DNA of 64,000 bases from Alloyangia pacifica (GCF_020524285.1 NZ_JAIVKX010000003.1:248001-312000), one strand, 5' to 3'; positions 38,213-46,833 are shown, counted from the stretch's first letter. Numbers and translations are program-made. The notes: generated by a model not told the origin, from the sequence alone.

Positions 38213-39856
38213 TTACCCCAGCTTCACGTTGTCGATGCCGACGATGCGGTCGTAGGCCCAGTAGAGCAGCAGGACCACCGCCAGCAGGATCGAGCCGAGC
38301 GCGGCCGCGAGGCCCCAGTTCAGCGAGGTCGAGATATGGTAGGCGATCCGGTTCGAGATGAAGGTACCGGTGGTGCCGCCGACGATCTCGGGGGTGATGT
38401 AGTAACCGATGGCGAGGATGAACACGAGGATCGAACCCGCGCCGATGCCGGGCACCGACTGCGGGAAGTAGACCCGCCAGAAGGTCGTCCAATCGGTCGC
38501 GCCCAGCGATTTCGCCGCCCGCACGTAGCTGTGCGGAATGGTCGACATCACCGAGTACATCGGCAGGATCATGAACGGCAGCAGGATATGGGTCATCGCG
38601 ACGATCGTGCCGAACTGGTTGTTGATCATCGTCAGGCGCCCGTCATCGGCCACCAGTCCGATCCACACCAGCACGTCGTTGATGACGCCCTGCTGCTGCA
38701 GCATGATCTTCCACGCCGAGGTCCGCACCAGCAGCGAGGTCCAGAACGGCAGCAGCACGAGGATCATCAGCAGGTTCGCCTTGCGCGCCGGCAGGTTCGA
38801 CAGGATGTAGGCCACCGGGTAGCCCAGCAGGATGCAGCTGCAGGTGATCACCAGGCTCATGAACAGCGTGCGCTTGAAGAGCATGATGTAGATGCGCTCG
38901 TTCTCTGGGCGTGCCTCGGCACCGTCCGGCGTGAGCTTCATGTCCACCGAGTTGAGGAAGTAACCCGAGGTGTATTTCGGCGCGTAGAGCTTCAGCGTGC
39001 GCCAGATCTCCGGCTCGAGCCAGTCCTTGTCGATTTCACCGAAGCCGTCCGTGAAGCTGACGGTCTGGAAATCGGGGCTGGCGACCAGCGCGGCGGCCGC
39101 CTTCAGCATGTCGGCATGCGGGCCGCCGTAGCCCGAGACGTCCTGCGTCGAGAGGTCCTGGTAGAGCGCGGTGTGCACCGCCGACCAGGGCTCTTCGTCG
39201 AGCAGCGAGTCGCCCTCCTCGCGGTGGGTGTAATTGGCAAAGATCTCATATTGCTCGGCGGTGCGCGGCAGAAGCTCTTCCACCCCGTCACGCAGCGCGA
39301 ACTTCGGCAGGCGGCTGCCCTTCTCCCAGGCGGCTTCCTTGGCGAGCCAGTCCTCGGAGCCCATCATCTCGGCCCAGGGCTGCGCCTCGTCCCAGTTCTC
39401 GTCGAGATCCTCGAACTGGTCCTGGTAGACTTCGCCGATGTCGTCGAGCCCGCGGCCCGACTTGCGGAACAGCGAGGAGGCGCCGGTCTGCTCGTAGTTC
39501 AGTCGCGTGCCGAGGCGGGTGTGCTCCTTGCGTTCGGCGGCGACGAAAAGATCGTAATAAGCGTCTTCGAAGACCTGGTCGGACGGAAGCCCGGTGCCAT
39601 CCCAGTCGGCCAGGGCCGCGGTGGTCTTCGGCATGGTGTCCGAGACGATCTGGTTCTCGACCGAGCGGAACAGCATGTCCGCGATCGGTGCGATGAAGGT
39701 GACCAGAACGAAGATCAGCAGAGGAGCGATGAGCGCGAGGGCACGCAATTTCTGCACGCGCAATGCCCGAGACAGGCTCTTCTTTAGCGGTGTGCCGTCC
39801 GCGGCCAGCATGGGCCCGTCGGCATCTTTCTCCGGGACGTCGGTCGAAGCTGTCAT
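38213..39856 (-). CDS. polyamine-type ABC transporter permease (PotB-like) with large extracytoplasmic insertion
   Basis: First permease of the importer, 547 residues, nearly twice the usual PotB length. After a first membrane helix (about residues 40-63) comes an acidic, mostly helical region of about 260 residues that must be extracytoplasmic if the topology is normal. The remaining permease core starts near residue 326 (LFMSLVITCSCILLGYPVAY) and has the EAA loop RAAKSLGATDWTTFWRVYFPQ. GGGGGTAGG precedes the ATG. The insertion has no recognised domain. Confidence 0.87.
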   Translation of the reverse strand: MTASTDVPEKDADGPMLAADGTPLKKSLSRALRVQKLRALALIAPLLIFVLVTFIAPIADMLFRSVENQIVSDTMPKTTAALADWDGTGLPSDQVFEDAYYDLFVAAERKEHTRLGTRLNYEQTGASSLFRKSGRGLDDIGEVYQDQFEDLDENWDEAQPWAEMMGSEDWLAKEAAWEKGSRLPKFALRDGVEELLPRTAEQYEIFANYTHREEGDSLLDEEPWSAVHTALYQDLSTQDVSGYGGPHADMLKAAAALVASPDFQTVSFTDGFGEIDKDWLEPEIWRTLKLYAPKYTSGYFLNSVDMKLTPDGAEARPENERIYIMLFKRTLFMSLVITCSCILLGYPVAYILSNLPARKANLLMILVLLPFWTSLLVRTSAWKIMLQQQGVINDVLVWIGLVADDGRLTMINNQFGTIVAMTHILLPFMILPMYSVMSTIPHSYVRAAKSLGATDWTTFWRVYFPQSVPGIGAGSILVFILAIGYYITPEIVGGTTGTFISNRIAYHISTSLNWGLAAALGSILLAVVLLLYWAYDRIVGIDNVKLG

Positions 39857-39905
39857 CCTACCCCCTGCGGGTCTGTTTTTCTTTGATTATTTGTCTTTGA
39901 GTGCA

Positions 39906-39929
39906 GAGAGGGGCCAGCCGGCCCCTCTC
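39906..39929 (-). other. intercistronic hairpin after the Pot-like binding-protein gene
   Basis: A perfect 10-bp stem GAGAGGGGCC/GGCCCCTCTC with a four-base loop lies 16 bases after the binding-protein stop. It is followed by an A-rich stretch rather than T's, so it is more likely an mRNA 3'-end stabiliser or partial terminator than a full stop. Confidence 0.65.
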
Positions 39930-39945
39930 CATGTCGCGCCTGCGC

Positions 39946-41058
39946 TTATTGCGCGAGCCAAGCCTGGAACTTCGCGTCGATGTCGTCGCGATAGTCGGCC
40001 CAGAACTCGTAGTTGTAGAGCAGCGTGTTCGCGGCGTTCGCCGGATCGGTCGGCATGTGCGGCGCCATGTCGATGCCCAGCTCTGCGTGCTGACCAACGA
40101 GCGGAGCCGAGGACTGACGTGCCGGACCGTAGGAGATGTAGGCCGCCTGATCCGCGAGACGCTGGGTGTCGGTGGCGAACTTCACGAAGTCCTCCACGCG
40201 CGCCAGCGCGTCGTCATCCAGACCTTCGGGGATGATCCAGCCGTCGAGGTCGAAGACCTGCATGTCCCACATCATGGCGACCGGCTGGTCCTGCTCCTCG
40301 ATCACCGAGAAGAGACGGCCGTTGTAGGTCGAGCCCATGAAGACTTCGCCGTCGGCCAGCAGCTGCGGCGTGTCGGCGCCTGCCGACCACCACACGACGC
40401 TGTCCTTGATGGTGTCGAGCTTGGCGAGCGCCTGGTCCTGGCCTTCCGGGGTCGCCAGAACGTCGTAGATCTCGTCCTTGGCAACGCCGTCACAGTACAG
40501 CGCCCATTCCATGTTGTTGATCGGGCGCTTCTCGAGCGAGCGCTTGCCCGGGTAGGTCTCGAGGTCGAAGACCGAGCAGATGTCCGACGGCGGCTCCGCG
40601 CCTTCCGGAACCATGTCGGTGCGGTAGCCGAAGGTGGTCGAGTAGACGATCTGCGGGATGAAGCAGTCCGACACGATCATGTCGCCGAAGTCATCCTCGG
40701 CCGAGGTGCCGTCGTCGGCTTCGGCGAGCAGCTCGTCGGGATCGTATTCCATCGCCAGGCCTTCGTCGCAAAGACGGATGGCGTCCGCGGCCACGACGTC
40801 GACGAGGTCCCAGGTGATGTTGCCGGCTTCATTCATGGCGCGCAGCTTCGCGACCGCTTCAGCCGAGCTCTCGTCCCAGGAGATGTTCACCTCGGGGTGC
40901 ATCTCTTTGTAGGGGTCGGCATAGGCCTTGATCTGGCTCGTCTGATAGGCACCGCCCCACGACACGAGGGTCATGTCATTGGCCATGTCCTGCGCGGAGA
41001 CGGCGCCTGCGGCAACCGTGAGCGCGGTCGTGGCCAGGAGGGTCTTGGTCCGTTTCAT
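39946..41058 (-). CDS. polyamine-type ABC transporter substrate-binding protein (PotD-like)
   Basis: Periplasmic binding protein, 370 residues, with a Sec signal (KTLLATTALTVAAGAVSAQD). The mature protein begins MTLVSWGGAYQTSQIKAY and contains WDLVDVVAADAIRL and WSAGADTPQLLADGEV, typical of the PotD/PotF cluster. GGGAG precedes the ATG. It lies between the ATPase and the permeases. Ligands in this cluster include polyamines and other amines; specificity is not readable here. Confidence 0.88.
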   Translation of the reverse strand: MKRTKTLLATTALTVAAGAVSAQDMANDMTLVSWGGAYQTSQIKAYADPYKEMHPEVNISWDESSAEAVAKLRAMNEAGNITWDLVDVVAADAIRLCDEGLAMEYDPDELLAEADDGTSAEDDFGDMIVSDCFIPQIVYSTTFGYRTDMVPEGAEPPSDICSVFDLETYPGKRSLEKRPINNMEWALYCDGVAKDEIYDVLATPEGQDQALAKLDTIKDSVVWWSAGADTPQLLADGEVFMGSTYNGRLFSVIEEQDQPVAMMWDMQVFDLDGWIIPEGLDDDALARVEDFVKFATDTQRLADQAAYISYGPARQSSAPLVGQHAELGIDMAPHMPTDPANAANTLLYNYEFWADYRDDIDAKFQAWLAQ

Positions 41059-41179
41059 CTGTAACTCCCTTAGATAGCCCGTTGTGTATTTGGGATTCCG
41101 GGACACGGGCAAACCGCCGGAACCTTTCCGGTCCGCACCGCCCGCCCACTGCAAGGGGGGCAGCGCGGGCAGATTCTCG

Positions 41180-42283
41180 TCAGTTGGCGTCGAGCGCCCG
41201 GCAATCCTCGGGCAGCCAACCGATCTCGATCTCGCTGCCGGGGGTCAGGCGCACCTGGTCGGGCGCGTTGCGGGTCTTGATGACGAACTCGCGGTTGCCG
41301 GCCACTTCCAGCCGGGTGCGGAAGATGTCGCCCATGTAGATGAACTCGAGCACCTTGGCCTTGAGCGTATGGGCGCCCTCCTGCAGGCGCTCCTTGTTGT
41401 ACTCGACCCGCTCCGGGCGGATCGACACGCGGGTGCGCTCGCCGACCTTGGTCACGTTGACCGGCTTGGCGTCGATCACCTCGCCGCCGTCGAGCTTGAC
41501 CACGCAGTGGTCGCCCTTGATCTCGGCCACGGTGCCTTCGAGCGTGTTGTTCTCGCCGATGAACTGCGCCACGAAACTGTTCTCGGGCTGCTCGTAGAGC
41601 TGGTCCGGCGGCGCAAGCTGCTGGATGCGACCGTCGTTGAACACGGCAACGCGGTCCGACATGGTCAATGCCTCGGTCTGGTCGTGCGTCACGTAGACCA
41701 CGGTGATCCCGAGGCGGTGCGCCAGGTCGGTGATCTCGAACTGCATCTTCTCGCGCAGCTGCTTGTCGAGCGCGCCGAGCGGCTCGTCCATCAGCACCAG
41801 CTCGGGCTCGAACACCAGCGCGCGCGCCAGCGCGATCCGCTGCTGCTGACCGCCCGAAAGCTGCGCCGGGCGGCGGCCGCCAAAGGCGCCCATCTCGACC
41901 ATGTCGAGCGCCCGCTTGACCTTGGCCTCGCGGTCCGACTTGCCGATCTTGCGCACCTCGAGCGGGAAGCTGAGGTTCTCGGCGACGGTCATGTGTGGAA
42001 ACAGCGCGTAGTTCTGGAAGACCATCCCGATGCCGCGCTTGTGAGGCGGGATGTTGTTGATCGAGACGCCGTCGAGCTTGATCTCGCCGTGGGTGGCGGT
42101 CTCGAACCCTGCCAGCATCATCAGGCAGGTGGTCTTGCCCGAGCCGGACGGCCCGAGCATGGTCAGGAACTCGCCCTTGGGCAGGCTCAGGTTCAGGTCT
42201 TTGACGACAAGGGTCTCGCCATCGTAGCTTTTTTGCACGCGCTCAAAGGCGACAAACGCGTCGCTTGTCCCGGTATCTTGCAA
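41180..42283 (-). CDS. polyamine-type ABC transporter ATP-binding protein (PotA-like)
   Basis: ATPase of the importer, 367 residues. Walker A GPSGSGKTTCLMML, signature LSGGQQQRIALARAL, Walker B LVLMDEPLGALD, H-loop VTHDQ; a C-terminal TOBE domain follows residue about 270. A TTG at 42283 is chosen as start: GGGGAG lies six bases upstream and the protein then begins MQDTGTSDAFVAFERVQKSY, close to the family length. The only upstream ATG (42364) adds an unlikely basic extension. It is the first gene of the operon. Confidence 0.88.
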   Translation of the reverse strand: MQDTGTSDAFVAFERVQKSYDGETLVVKDLNLSLPKGEFLTMLGPSGSGKTTCLMMLAGFETATHGEIKLDGVSINNIPPHKRGIGMVFQNYALFPHMTVAENLSFPLEVRKIGKSDREAKVKRALDMVEMGAFGGRRPAQLSGGQQQRIALARALVFEPELVLMDEPLGALDKQLREKMQFEITDLAHRLGITVVYVTHDQTEALTMSDRVAVFNDGRIQQLAPPDQLYEQPENSFVAQFIGENNTLEGTVAEIKGDHCVVKLDGGEVIDAKPVNVTKVGERTRVSIRPERVEYNKERLQEGAHTLKAKVLEFIYMGDIFRTRLEVAGNREFVIKTRNAPDQVRLTPGSEIEIGWLPEDCRALDAN

Positions 42284-42835
42284 ATCCGGCTCCCCGTTTT
42301 GTGTTCCGCGGATTTTTCTCCGCTGTCTTGAGAGGAATAGAACGCGTCCGGACCCGCGTTGCAACCGTGTTGCCGCCTTTGCGAAGAGATTCGCGGCACC
42401 GCAGAACCTTCGGGCACAAATGCGTCCTTTTGCGGTGAAAAATCGTCATGATACAATTCTGAAAAGGCGGATGTCCTGCGGCTTCCGCCGCGTGATGCCC
42501 GCGGAATTTCCCGGACCGACGCTGCATTTTGCCGCAGAATCGTCGCTCCGGCGCGCGCAGCAGGGTCGCAATCGCTCATTTTGTCAGCAACTGCGGAGAA
42601 ATGCGCCGGGCTCGCATGACATCACGGAAGCCACCTCGCTTACCGCGTGTTGCGCCCCTGAAAATGCGCTCATCTGGAGCGGCCAGGCGTAGGTCCGGGC
42701 GCCGCAGCCCGCAAACCCGCCCCGGACCCATAGGAAACGCCATGTCCCGAACCGCTCCCGATCCGCGCCCGCGTCCCGACACCCCGGCTCCAGAAGATGT
42801 TTGCGCCAGCGCGCGCCGCTGCTAAGTCTGGCCGC
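42284..42835. other. divergent region between the Pot-like operon and the M20 peptidase
   Basis: A 552-base gap without a convincing gene. It contains two small inverted repeats, GCGGA-TTTTTC-TCCGC (42306-42321) near the operon start and TGCGAA-GAGA-TTCGCG (about 42379-42394), and an AT-richer stretch around 42436-42470 that may hold promoter elements. Short frames such as 42742-42825 are Arg/Pro-rich and lack ribosome-binding sites. Confidence 0.5.
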
Positions 42836-43999
42836 ATGAGCCATCTTCTGCCCGCCACCGAGGAGCACCTGAAGCACCTCATCGCCTGCCCCACGGTCTC
42901 GAGCGAGAGCAACCTCGCGATGATGGCCATGATGGGCGACTACCTCGATCACCTCGGGGCCAAGGTCGAGATCTTGCGCGATGCGACCGGCACCAAGGCC
43001 AATATGTTCGCCACGCTTGGTCCGGACATTCCCGGCGGCGTGGTGCTCTCGGGCCATTCCGACGTGGTGCCGGTGACCGACCAGGACTGGAGCAGCGACC
43101 CCTTCACCCTGGTGGAGCGCGACGATCACCTCTACGGCCGCGGCACCTGCGACATGAAAGGCTTCATCGCCGCCGCGCTGGCGCTGGCCGAGCCGGTCTC
43201 GAAGATGGCCCTGCGCCGCCCGCTGCACCTGTGCTTCACCCATGACGAGGAGGTCGGCTGCCTCGGCGCCCGCGCGCTGGTGCCCGAGCTGCAGCGGCTC
43301 GGCTACGCGCCGCGCATGGCGATCATCGGCGAGCCCACCGGCATGCGGCTGATCGAGGGGCACAAGGGCTGCTGCGAATACACCACCCGCTTCCACGGGC
43401 TAGAAGGCCACGGCTCGGCGCCCGACCGCGGCGTGAACGCGGTGCTCTACGCGCTGCGCTACACCCAGCGCCTGATGGAAATGGCCGAGCTGCTGAAGGC
43501 CCGGGCGCCCGCCTCGAGCCGCTTTGACCCGCCCTGGACCACGGTGAACGTCGGCCGCCTCGCCGGCGGCGTCGCGCACAACGTCATCCCCGGCAAGGCC
43601 GAGATCGAATGGGAGATGCGCCCGGTGCAGCCCGGCGACGCCGAAATGGTCAAGGAAGCGCTGGAGCATTGCATCGAGCACGAACTGCTGCCCGCCATGC
43701 GCGCCGTGCACCCCGAGGCCGAGATCACCACCGAGGTGATCGGCGAGGTCGCGGGGCTCATGCCGATGGAGGACAACGCGGCGCGTGACCTGATTTCCCG
43801 CCTCACCGGGATCAATGCCGCCGACGTGGTGCCCTTCGGCACCGAGGCCGGGCTTTTCCAGCAGATGGGCATGTCGGTGGTGGTCTGCGGCCCCGGCGAG
43901 ATCGCCCAGGCCCACAAGCCCGACGAGTTCGTCACCCGCGGCCAGCTGGCGCAATGTCTCGGCCTGCTCGAAGGCGTCGCCCACAGCCTCGCCGCCTGA
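42836..43999 (+). CDS. argE: acetylornithine deacetylase (M20 family)
   Basis: Zinc-dependent deacylase of 387 residues, most like acetylornithine deacetylase, giving ornithine for arginine synthesis. Metal ligands are in SGHSDVVPV, GRGTCDMKG, HDEEVGCLG and GEPT; the dimerisation domain holds GLEGHGSAPDRGVNA. ATG at 42836 gives the family N-terminus MSHLLPATEEHLK, though its ribosome-binding site is weak and 42797 is an alternative. Nearby M20 enzymes can hydrolyse other N-acyl amino acids. Confidence 0.85.
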   Translation: MSHLLPATEEHLKHLIACPTVSSESNLAMMAMMGDYLDHLGAKVEILRDATGTKANMFATLGPDIPGGVVLSGHSDVVPVTDQDWSSDPFTLVERDDHLYGRGTCDMKGFIAAALALAEPVSKMALRRPLHLCFTHDEEVGCLGARALVPELQRLGYAPRMAIIGEPTGMRLIEGHKGCCEYTTRFHGLEGHGSAPDRGVNAVLYALRYTQRLMEMAELLKARAPASSRFDPPWTTVNVGRLAGGVAHNVIPGKAEIEWEMRPVQPGDAEMVKEALEHCIEHELLPAMRAVHPEAEITTEVIGEVAGLMPMEDNAARDLISRLTGINAADVVPFGTEAGLFQQMGMSVVVCGPGEIAQAHKPDEFVTRGQLAQCLGLLEGVAHSLAA

Positions 44000-44020
44000 C
44001 CCGCGATCGCCGCTCGCCCC

Positions 44021-44075
44021 GTCGTCCAGACGAAAATATCCCACGGGGGTGCGGGGGTGTGAAACCCCCCCCGCT
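44021..44075 (+). repeat. 3'-end dispersed element, copy 5
   Basis: It starts 22 bases after the argE-like stop: GTCGTCCAGACGAAAATATC, CCACGGGGG, then a GGGGG-TGTGAAA-CCCCC hairpin. It lies between convergent genes and is in sense with the upstream one. Confidence 0.68.
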
Positions 44076-44111
44076 CCACGGGCACGGGTCTGCGCCCCTG
44101 CGCCTGCCCGC

Positions 44112-44645
44112 TCAACCGGCGCGCCAGCCGTCCAGCGGCTCCGGCACCACCAGCCGCGCGCCCGGCAGCAGCCGCCCGGCGATCTCGCGCAGGTCTTCGG
44201 GCGCAAAGCCGACGCAGCCCGCCGTCGGGTAGCCCGGCCGCCGCCACTGGTGCAGGAAGATCGCCGAGCCGCGGCCCGGCTCGGCCTCGGGCCAGTTCCA
44301 GTCGGTGATCAGCACCAGGTCATAAAGCGGGTCCGCCCGGCGCATCGCCTCGTGGCTCGACGCGAAGGGCACGCGCACCAGTTGGTTGTAGGCCGGCGAG
44401 GCGACATCGTCGCACCAGAGATCACCCAGCCCGATCGGCTCGGCCCAGAAAGCCGGGCGCGTCATGCGGTCCGGCCGGTAGAGCATGGCCACCACACGGT
44501 GCACCCCGACCGGCGTCGCCCCGTCGCCCTCGCGCTTGTCGGCCCGCACGCCGCCGCGTCCGATGACGCAAGGCCACGTCCGCCCGGCGAAACGCAGACC
44601 GGCGCGAGTGAGAACCAGATCGCCCGAGGAGACTGCGCCGCTCAC
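44112..44645 (-). CDS. L,D-transpeptidase (YkuD family)
   Basis: A 177-residue YkuD-domain protein probably forming 3-3 peptidoglycan cross-links or anchoring proteins. The catalytic region is FLHQWRRPGYPTAGCVGF, with the histidine and the nucleophilic cysteine near residue 150. There is no clear signal peptide, which is common in this short subfamily. The start is GTG at 44645, overlapping the ribA stop (GTGA), so the genes are coupled. Confidence 0.87.
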   Translation of the reverse strand: MSGAVSSGDLVLTRAGLRFAGRTWPCVIGRGGVRADKREGDGATPVGVHRVVAMLYRPDRMTRPAFWAEPIGLGDLWCDDVASPAYNQLVRVPFASSHEAMRRADPLYDLVLITDWNWPEAEPGRGSAIFLHQWRRPGYPTAGCVGFAPEDLREIAGRLLPGARLVVPEPLDGWRAG

Positions 44646-45733
44646 AGCAGATGCCCCGACTTCTCGGCCTTGGTGGCGAGGTAGCGCTCGTTGTAGGTGT
44701 TCAGCCCGACCTTCAGCGGCACGCGCTCGGCGACGGTGATGCCGCAGCGCTCCATCATCGCGATCTTGCTGGGGTTGTTGGTCAGCAGGCGCACCGCGCC
44801 GAAGCCCATCTTGCGCAGGATCTCGGCACCGAGACGGAAGTCGCGCTCGTCGTCCTCGAAGCCCAGCCGGTGGTTCGCCTCGACCGTGTCGAAGCCCTGG
44901 TCCTGCAGCGCGTAGGCGCGCATCTTGTTGGCTAGGCCGATGCCCCGCCCTTCCTGGTTGAGATAGAGCAGCACCCCGGCCCCCTCGGCCCCCATCTGCG
45001 CCAGCGCCGCGTTGAGTTGCGGGCCACAGTCGCATTTCAGAGAGCCCAGCAGATCGCCGGTGAAACAGGCCGAGTGCAACCGCGACAGCACAGGCTTGGA
45101 ACGGTCGGGGCGACCGATCTCGATGGCATAGTGCTCGTCCGAGCCATCCTCGGGTCGGAAGATGTGCAGACGGGCATTCTGCGCCGCGCGCAGCGGCACC
45201 TTGGCCGAGACCACGTGGTCGAGCCGCGCCAGGGTGAGCATGTAGGGGCCGGCCGGGTCGGCCTCGACCACGGTAAGCATCTCGCCCTGCGCAAAGCCTT
45301 CGGGATCCTCCAGAGGCAGGATCAGCGCGGCGGGCAGCAGCCGCGCCGATTTGACCAGGGTGATCGCCAGCCGGTGCAGCCCGGTGTCGCCGCCGCGGCG
45401 GGTGGCCAGCGGACCCTTCATCGGCTTGGCGAGATCATCCGCCGGATCGGCGATCGACTGCACCCAGTCGAGCCCCGCGTCGCCGGGCAGGATCACCCGC
45501 GCCAGGTCGCCGTCATAGGCCCGCGCCTTCAGCGTCTCGGCGCGGCGCGCGGTGATCGCCAGGTCGAGCTCGCCCGGCAGCGCCCGCAGCACCGCCAGCC
45601 GCGCCGCCGAGACCGTCTCTGCCGCGACAACCAGCGCACCGCCCGCCTGCGCCTTCAGCACCACGGGCACCCCCATCCGCAGGTCGGCACGGGCACGGGC
45701 GAGCAATTCTCCGAGATCGGGCGCGAGGGACAT
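44642..45733 (-). CDS. ribA: GTP cyclohydrolase II with N-terminal extension
   Basis: First enzyme of riboflavin synthesis, opening GTP to a pyrimidine. The catalytic domain (about residues 160-363) has zinc ligands in HSACFTGDLLGSLKCDCG, the NQEGRGIGLANK motif and TNNPSKIAMMERCGI. The first about 155 residues are an extension (LRMGVPVVLKAQAGGALVVAAE) that faintly resembles a DHBP-synthase domain but lacks its catalytic acidic signature, so it is probably not bifunctional. GTP cyclohydrolase II alone is near 200 residues. Confidence 0.92.
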   Translation of the reverse strand: MSLAPDLGELLARARADLRMGVPVVLKAQAGGALVVAAETVSAARLAVLRALPGELDLAITARRAETLKARAYDGDLARVILPGDAGLDWVQSIADPADDLAKPMKGPLATRRGGDTGLHRLAITLVKSARLLPAALILPLEDPEGFAQGEMLTVVEADPAGPYMLTLARLDHVVSAKVPLRAAQNARLHIFRPEDGSDEHYAIEIGRPDRSKPVLSRLHSACFTGDLLGSLKCDCGPQLNAALAQMGAEGAGVLLYLNQEGRGIGLANKMRAYALQDQGFDTVEANHRLGFEDDERDFRLGAEILRKMGFGAVRLLTNNPSKIAMMERCGITVAERVPLKVGLNTYNERYLATKAEKSGHLL

Positions 45734-45935
45734 GGGCGTCTTCCTGTCTGGGCCACGGCAGGCCGGGCGAATGGTACACCCGGGCCAGCCTGCCCGGGAA
45801 GGCGCTGAAACAAAGCACCTTCGATGCTGTAACAAAAGCCGCCGCGTAACACGAGAGCGTGAGAAGCCTGCAGCAAAACTTGTTTGTACACCCGGCCTCT
45901 TACATGTGAACCACGACACGAAGACGGAGAGGCAC

Positions 45936-46622
45936 ATGGCCCAGATCAAGAACATCCTGCTGGTGGACGACGACGACGACCTGCGCGAGGCGCTGGCCGA
46001 GCAGCTGGTCATGACCGAGGATTTCGAGGTATTCGAGGCCGAGACCGGCGCCGCCGCCATGGCGCGGGCGAAGGAACAGGTCTACGATCTGCTGATCCTC
46101 GACGTCGGCCTGCCCGACACCGACGGCCGCGAGCTCTGCAAGTTGATGCGCAAGCAGGGGGTGAAATCGCCGATCCTCATGCTGACCGGCCATGACACCG
46201 ACGCCGACACGATCCTCGGCCTCGACGCGGGCGCGAACGATTATGTCACCAAGCCTTTCAAGTTCCCGGTGCTGCTGGCCCGCATCCGCGCCCAGCTGCG
46301 CCAGCACGAGCAGTCCGAGGACGCGGTCTTCACCGTCGGCCCCTATACGTTCAAGCCGTCCATGAAGCTGCTGGTGACCGAGGACGACCGCAAGATCCGC
46401 CTGACCGAGAAAGAGACGAACATCCTCAAGTTCCTCTACCGCTCGACCGAAGGCGTGGTGCCGCGCGAGATCCTGCTGCACGAGGTCTGGGGTTACAACG
46501 CCGGGGTCACCACCCACACGCTCGAGACCCACATCTATCGCCTGCGGCAGAAAATTGAGCCCGATCCTTCGAACGCCCGTATTTTGGTCACGGAATCCGG
46601 GGGTTATAGGCTCGTTGCCTGA
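45936..46622 (+). CDS. orphan OmpR/PhoB-family response regulator
   Basis: A 228-residue two-component regulator with no kinase beside it. The receiver has LLVDDDDDLREAL, phospho-acceptor in LILDVGLPDTDG and KPFKFPVLLARIR; the winged-helix DNA-binding domain includes TEKETNILKFLYRS, TTHTLETHIYRLRQKIE and ESGGYRLVA. GAGAGG precedes the ATG. It is divergent from ribA with a 202-base promoter region. The targets are unknown. Confidence 0.92.
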   Translation: MAQIKNILLVDDDDDLREALAEQLVMTEDFEVFEAETGAAAMARAKEQVYDLLILDVGLPDTDGRELCKLMRKQGVKSPILMLTGHDTDADTILGLDAGANDYVTKPFKFPVLLARIRAQLRQHEQSEDAVFTVGPYTFKPSMKLLVTEDDRKIRLTEKETNILKFLYRSTEGVVPREILLHEVWGYNAGVTTHTLETHIYRLRQKIEPDPSNARILVTESGGYRLVA

Positions 46623-46663
46623 TCAACTGGCGGAAATGTCACGTCATAGCGGTTTTTCGCCAA

Positions 46664-46780
46664 TCACGATCTGCTCGCCCATTGGTTGACACTGTACTTG
46701 GTGATATCCTGACCTAGCCTTTCGGATAGGCGGCATTTCCGGATCAGGCCCCAAGAGTTCCCGTTGCATGTGCGGGTCAT
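46664..46780 (-). CDS. possible 38-residue peptide, start codon in a hairpin loop
   Basis: A minus-strand frame starts MTRTCNGNSWGLIRKC and ends VNQWASRS. GGGAGG lies eight bases before the ATG, and the ATG sits at the loop of a perfect 8-bp stem TGCATGTG/CACATGCA. No domain is recognised. It is fully antisense to the candidate sRNA, and only one of the two may be real. The arrangement could also be chance. Confidence 0.25.
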   Translation of the reverse strand: MTRTCNGNSWGLIRKCRLSERLGQDITKYSVNQWASRS

Positions 46781-46833
46781 CACATGCACCTCCCTGTTGG
46801 ACTGGGCCGGGCCTCGTGCCCGGCCTCTTTTTT
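46686..46833 (+). ncRNA. candidate trans-acting small RNA
   Basis: A TTGACA at 46686 is followed by a structured, non-coding stretch: CCTGA...TCAGG enclosing CCTA...TAGG (about 46709-46747), a perfect 8-bp hairpin TGCATGTG/CACATGCA (46765-46772/46781-46788), a single-stranded CCTCCCTGTTGG, then a strong terminator. An unpaired CCTCCC complements ribosome-binding sites, as in alphaproteobacterial regulatory RNAs. The 5' end is uncertain because no good -10 is visible; it could be the long 3' UTR of the regulator gene. Confidence 0.45.
46805..46833 (+). terminator. strong rho-independent terminator
   Basis: GGCCGGGC (46805-46812) pairs with GCCCGGCC (46818-46825), loop CTCGT, followed by TCTTTTTT. 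It is the clearest terminator in the window on this strand and ends either the regulator mRNA 183 bases beyond its stop or a small RNA. Confidence 0.9.

Noticed and set aside
44642-45733. Bifunctional RibBA
   Set aside because: The N-terminal extension lacks the catalytic acidic motifs of DHBP synthase, so only GTP cyclohydrolase II is called.
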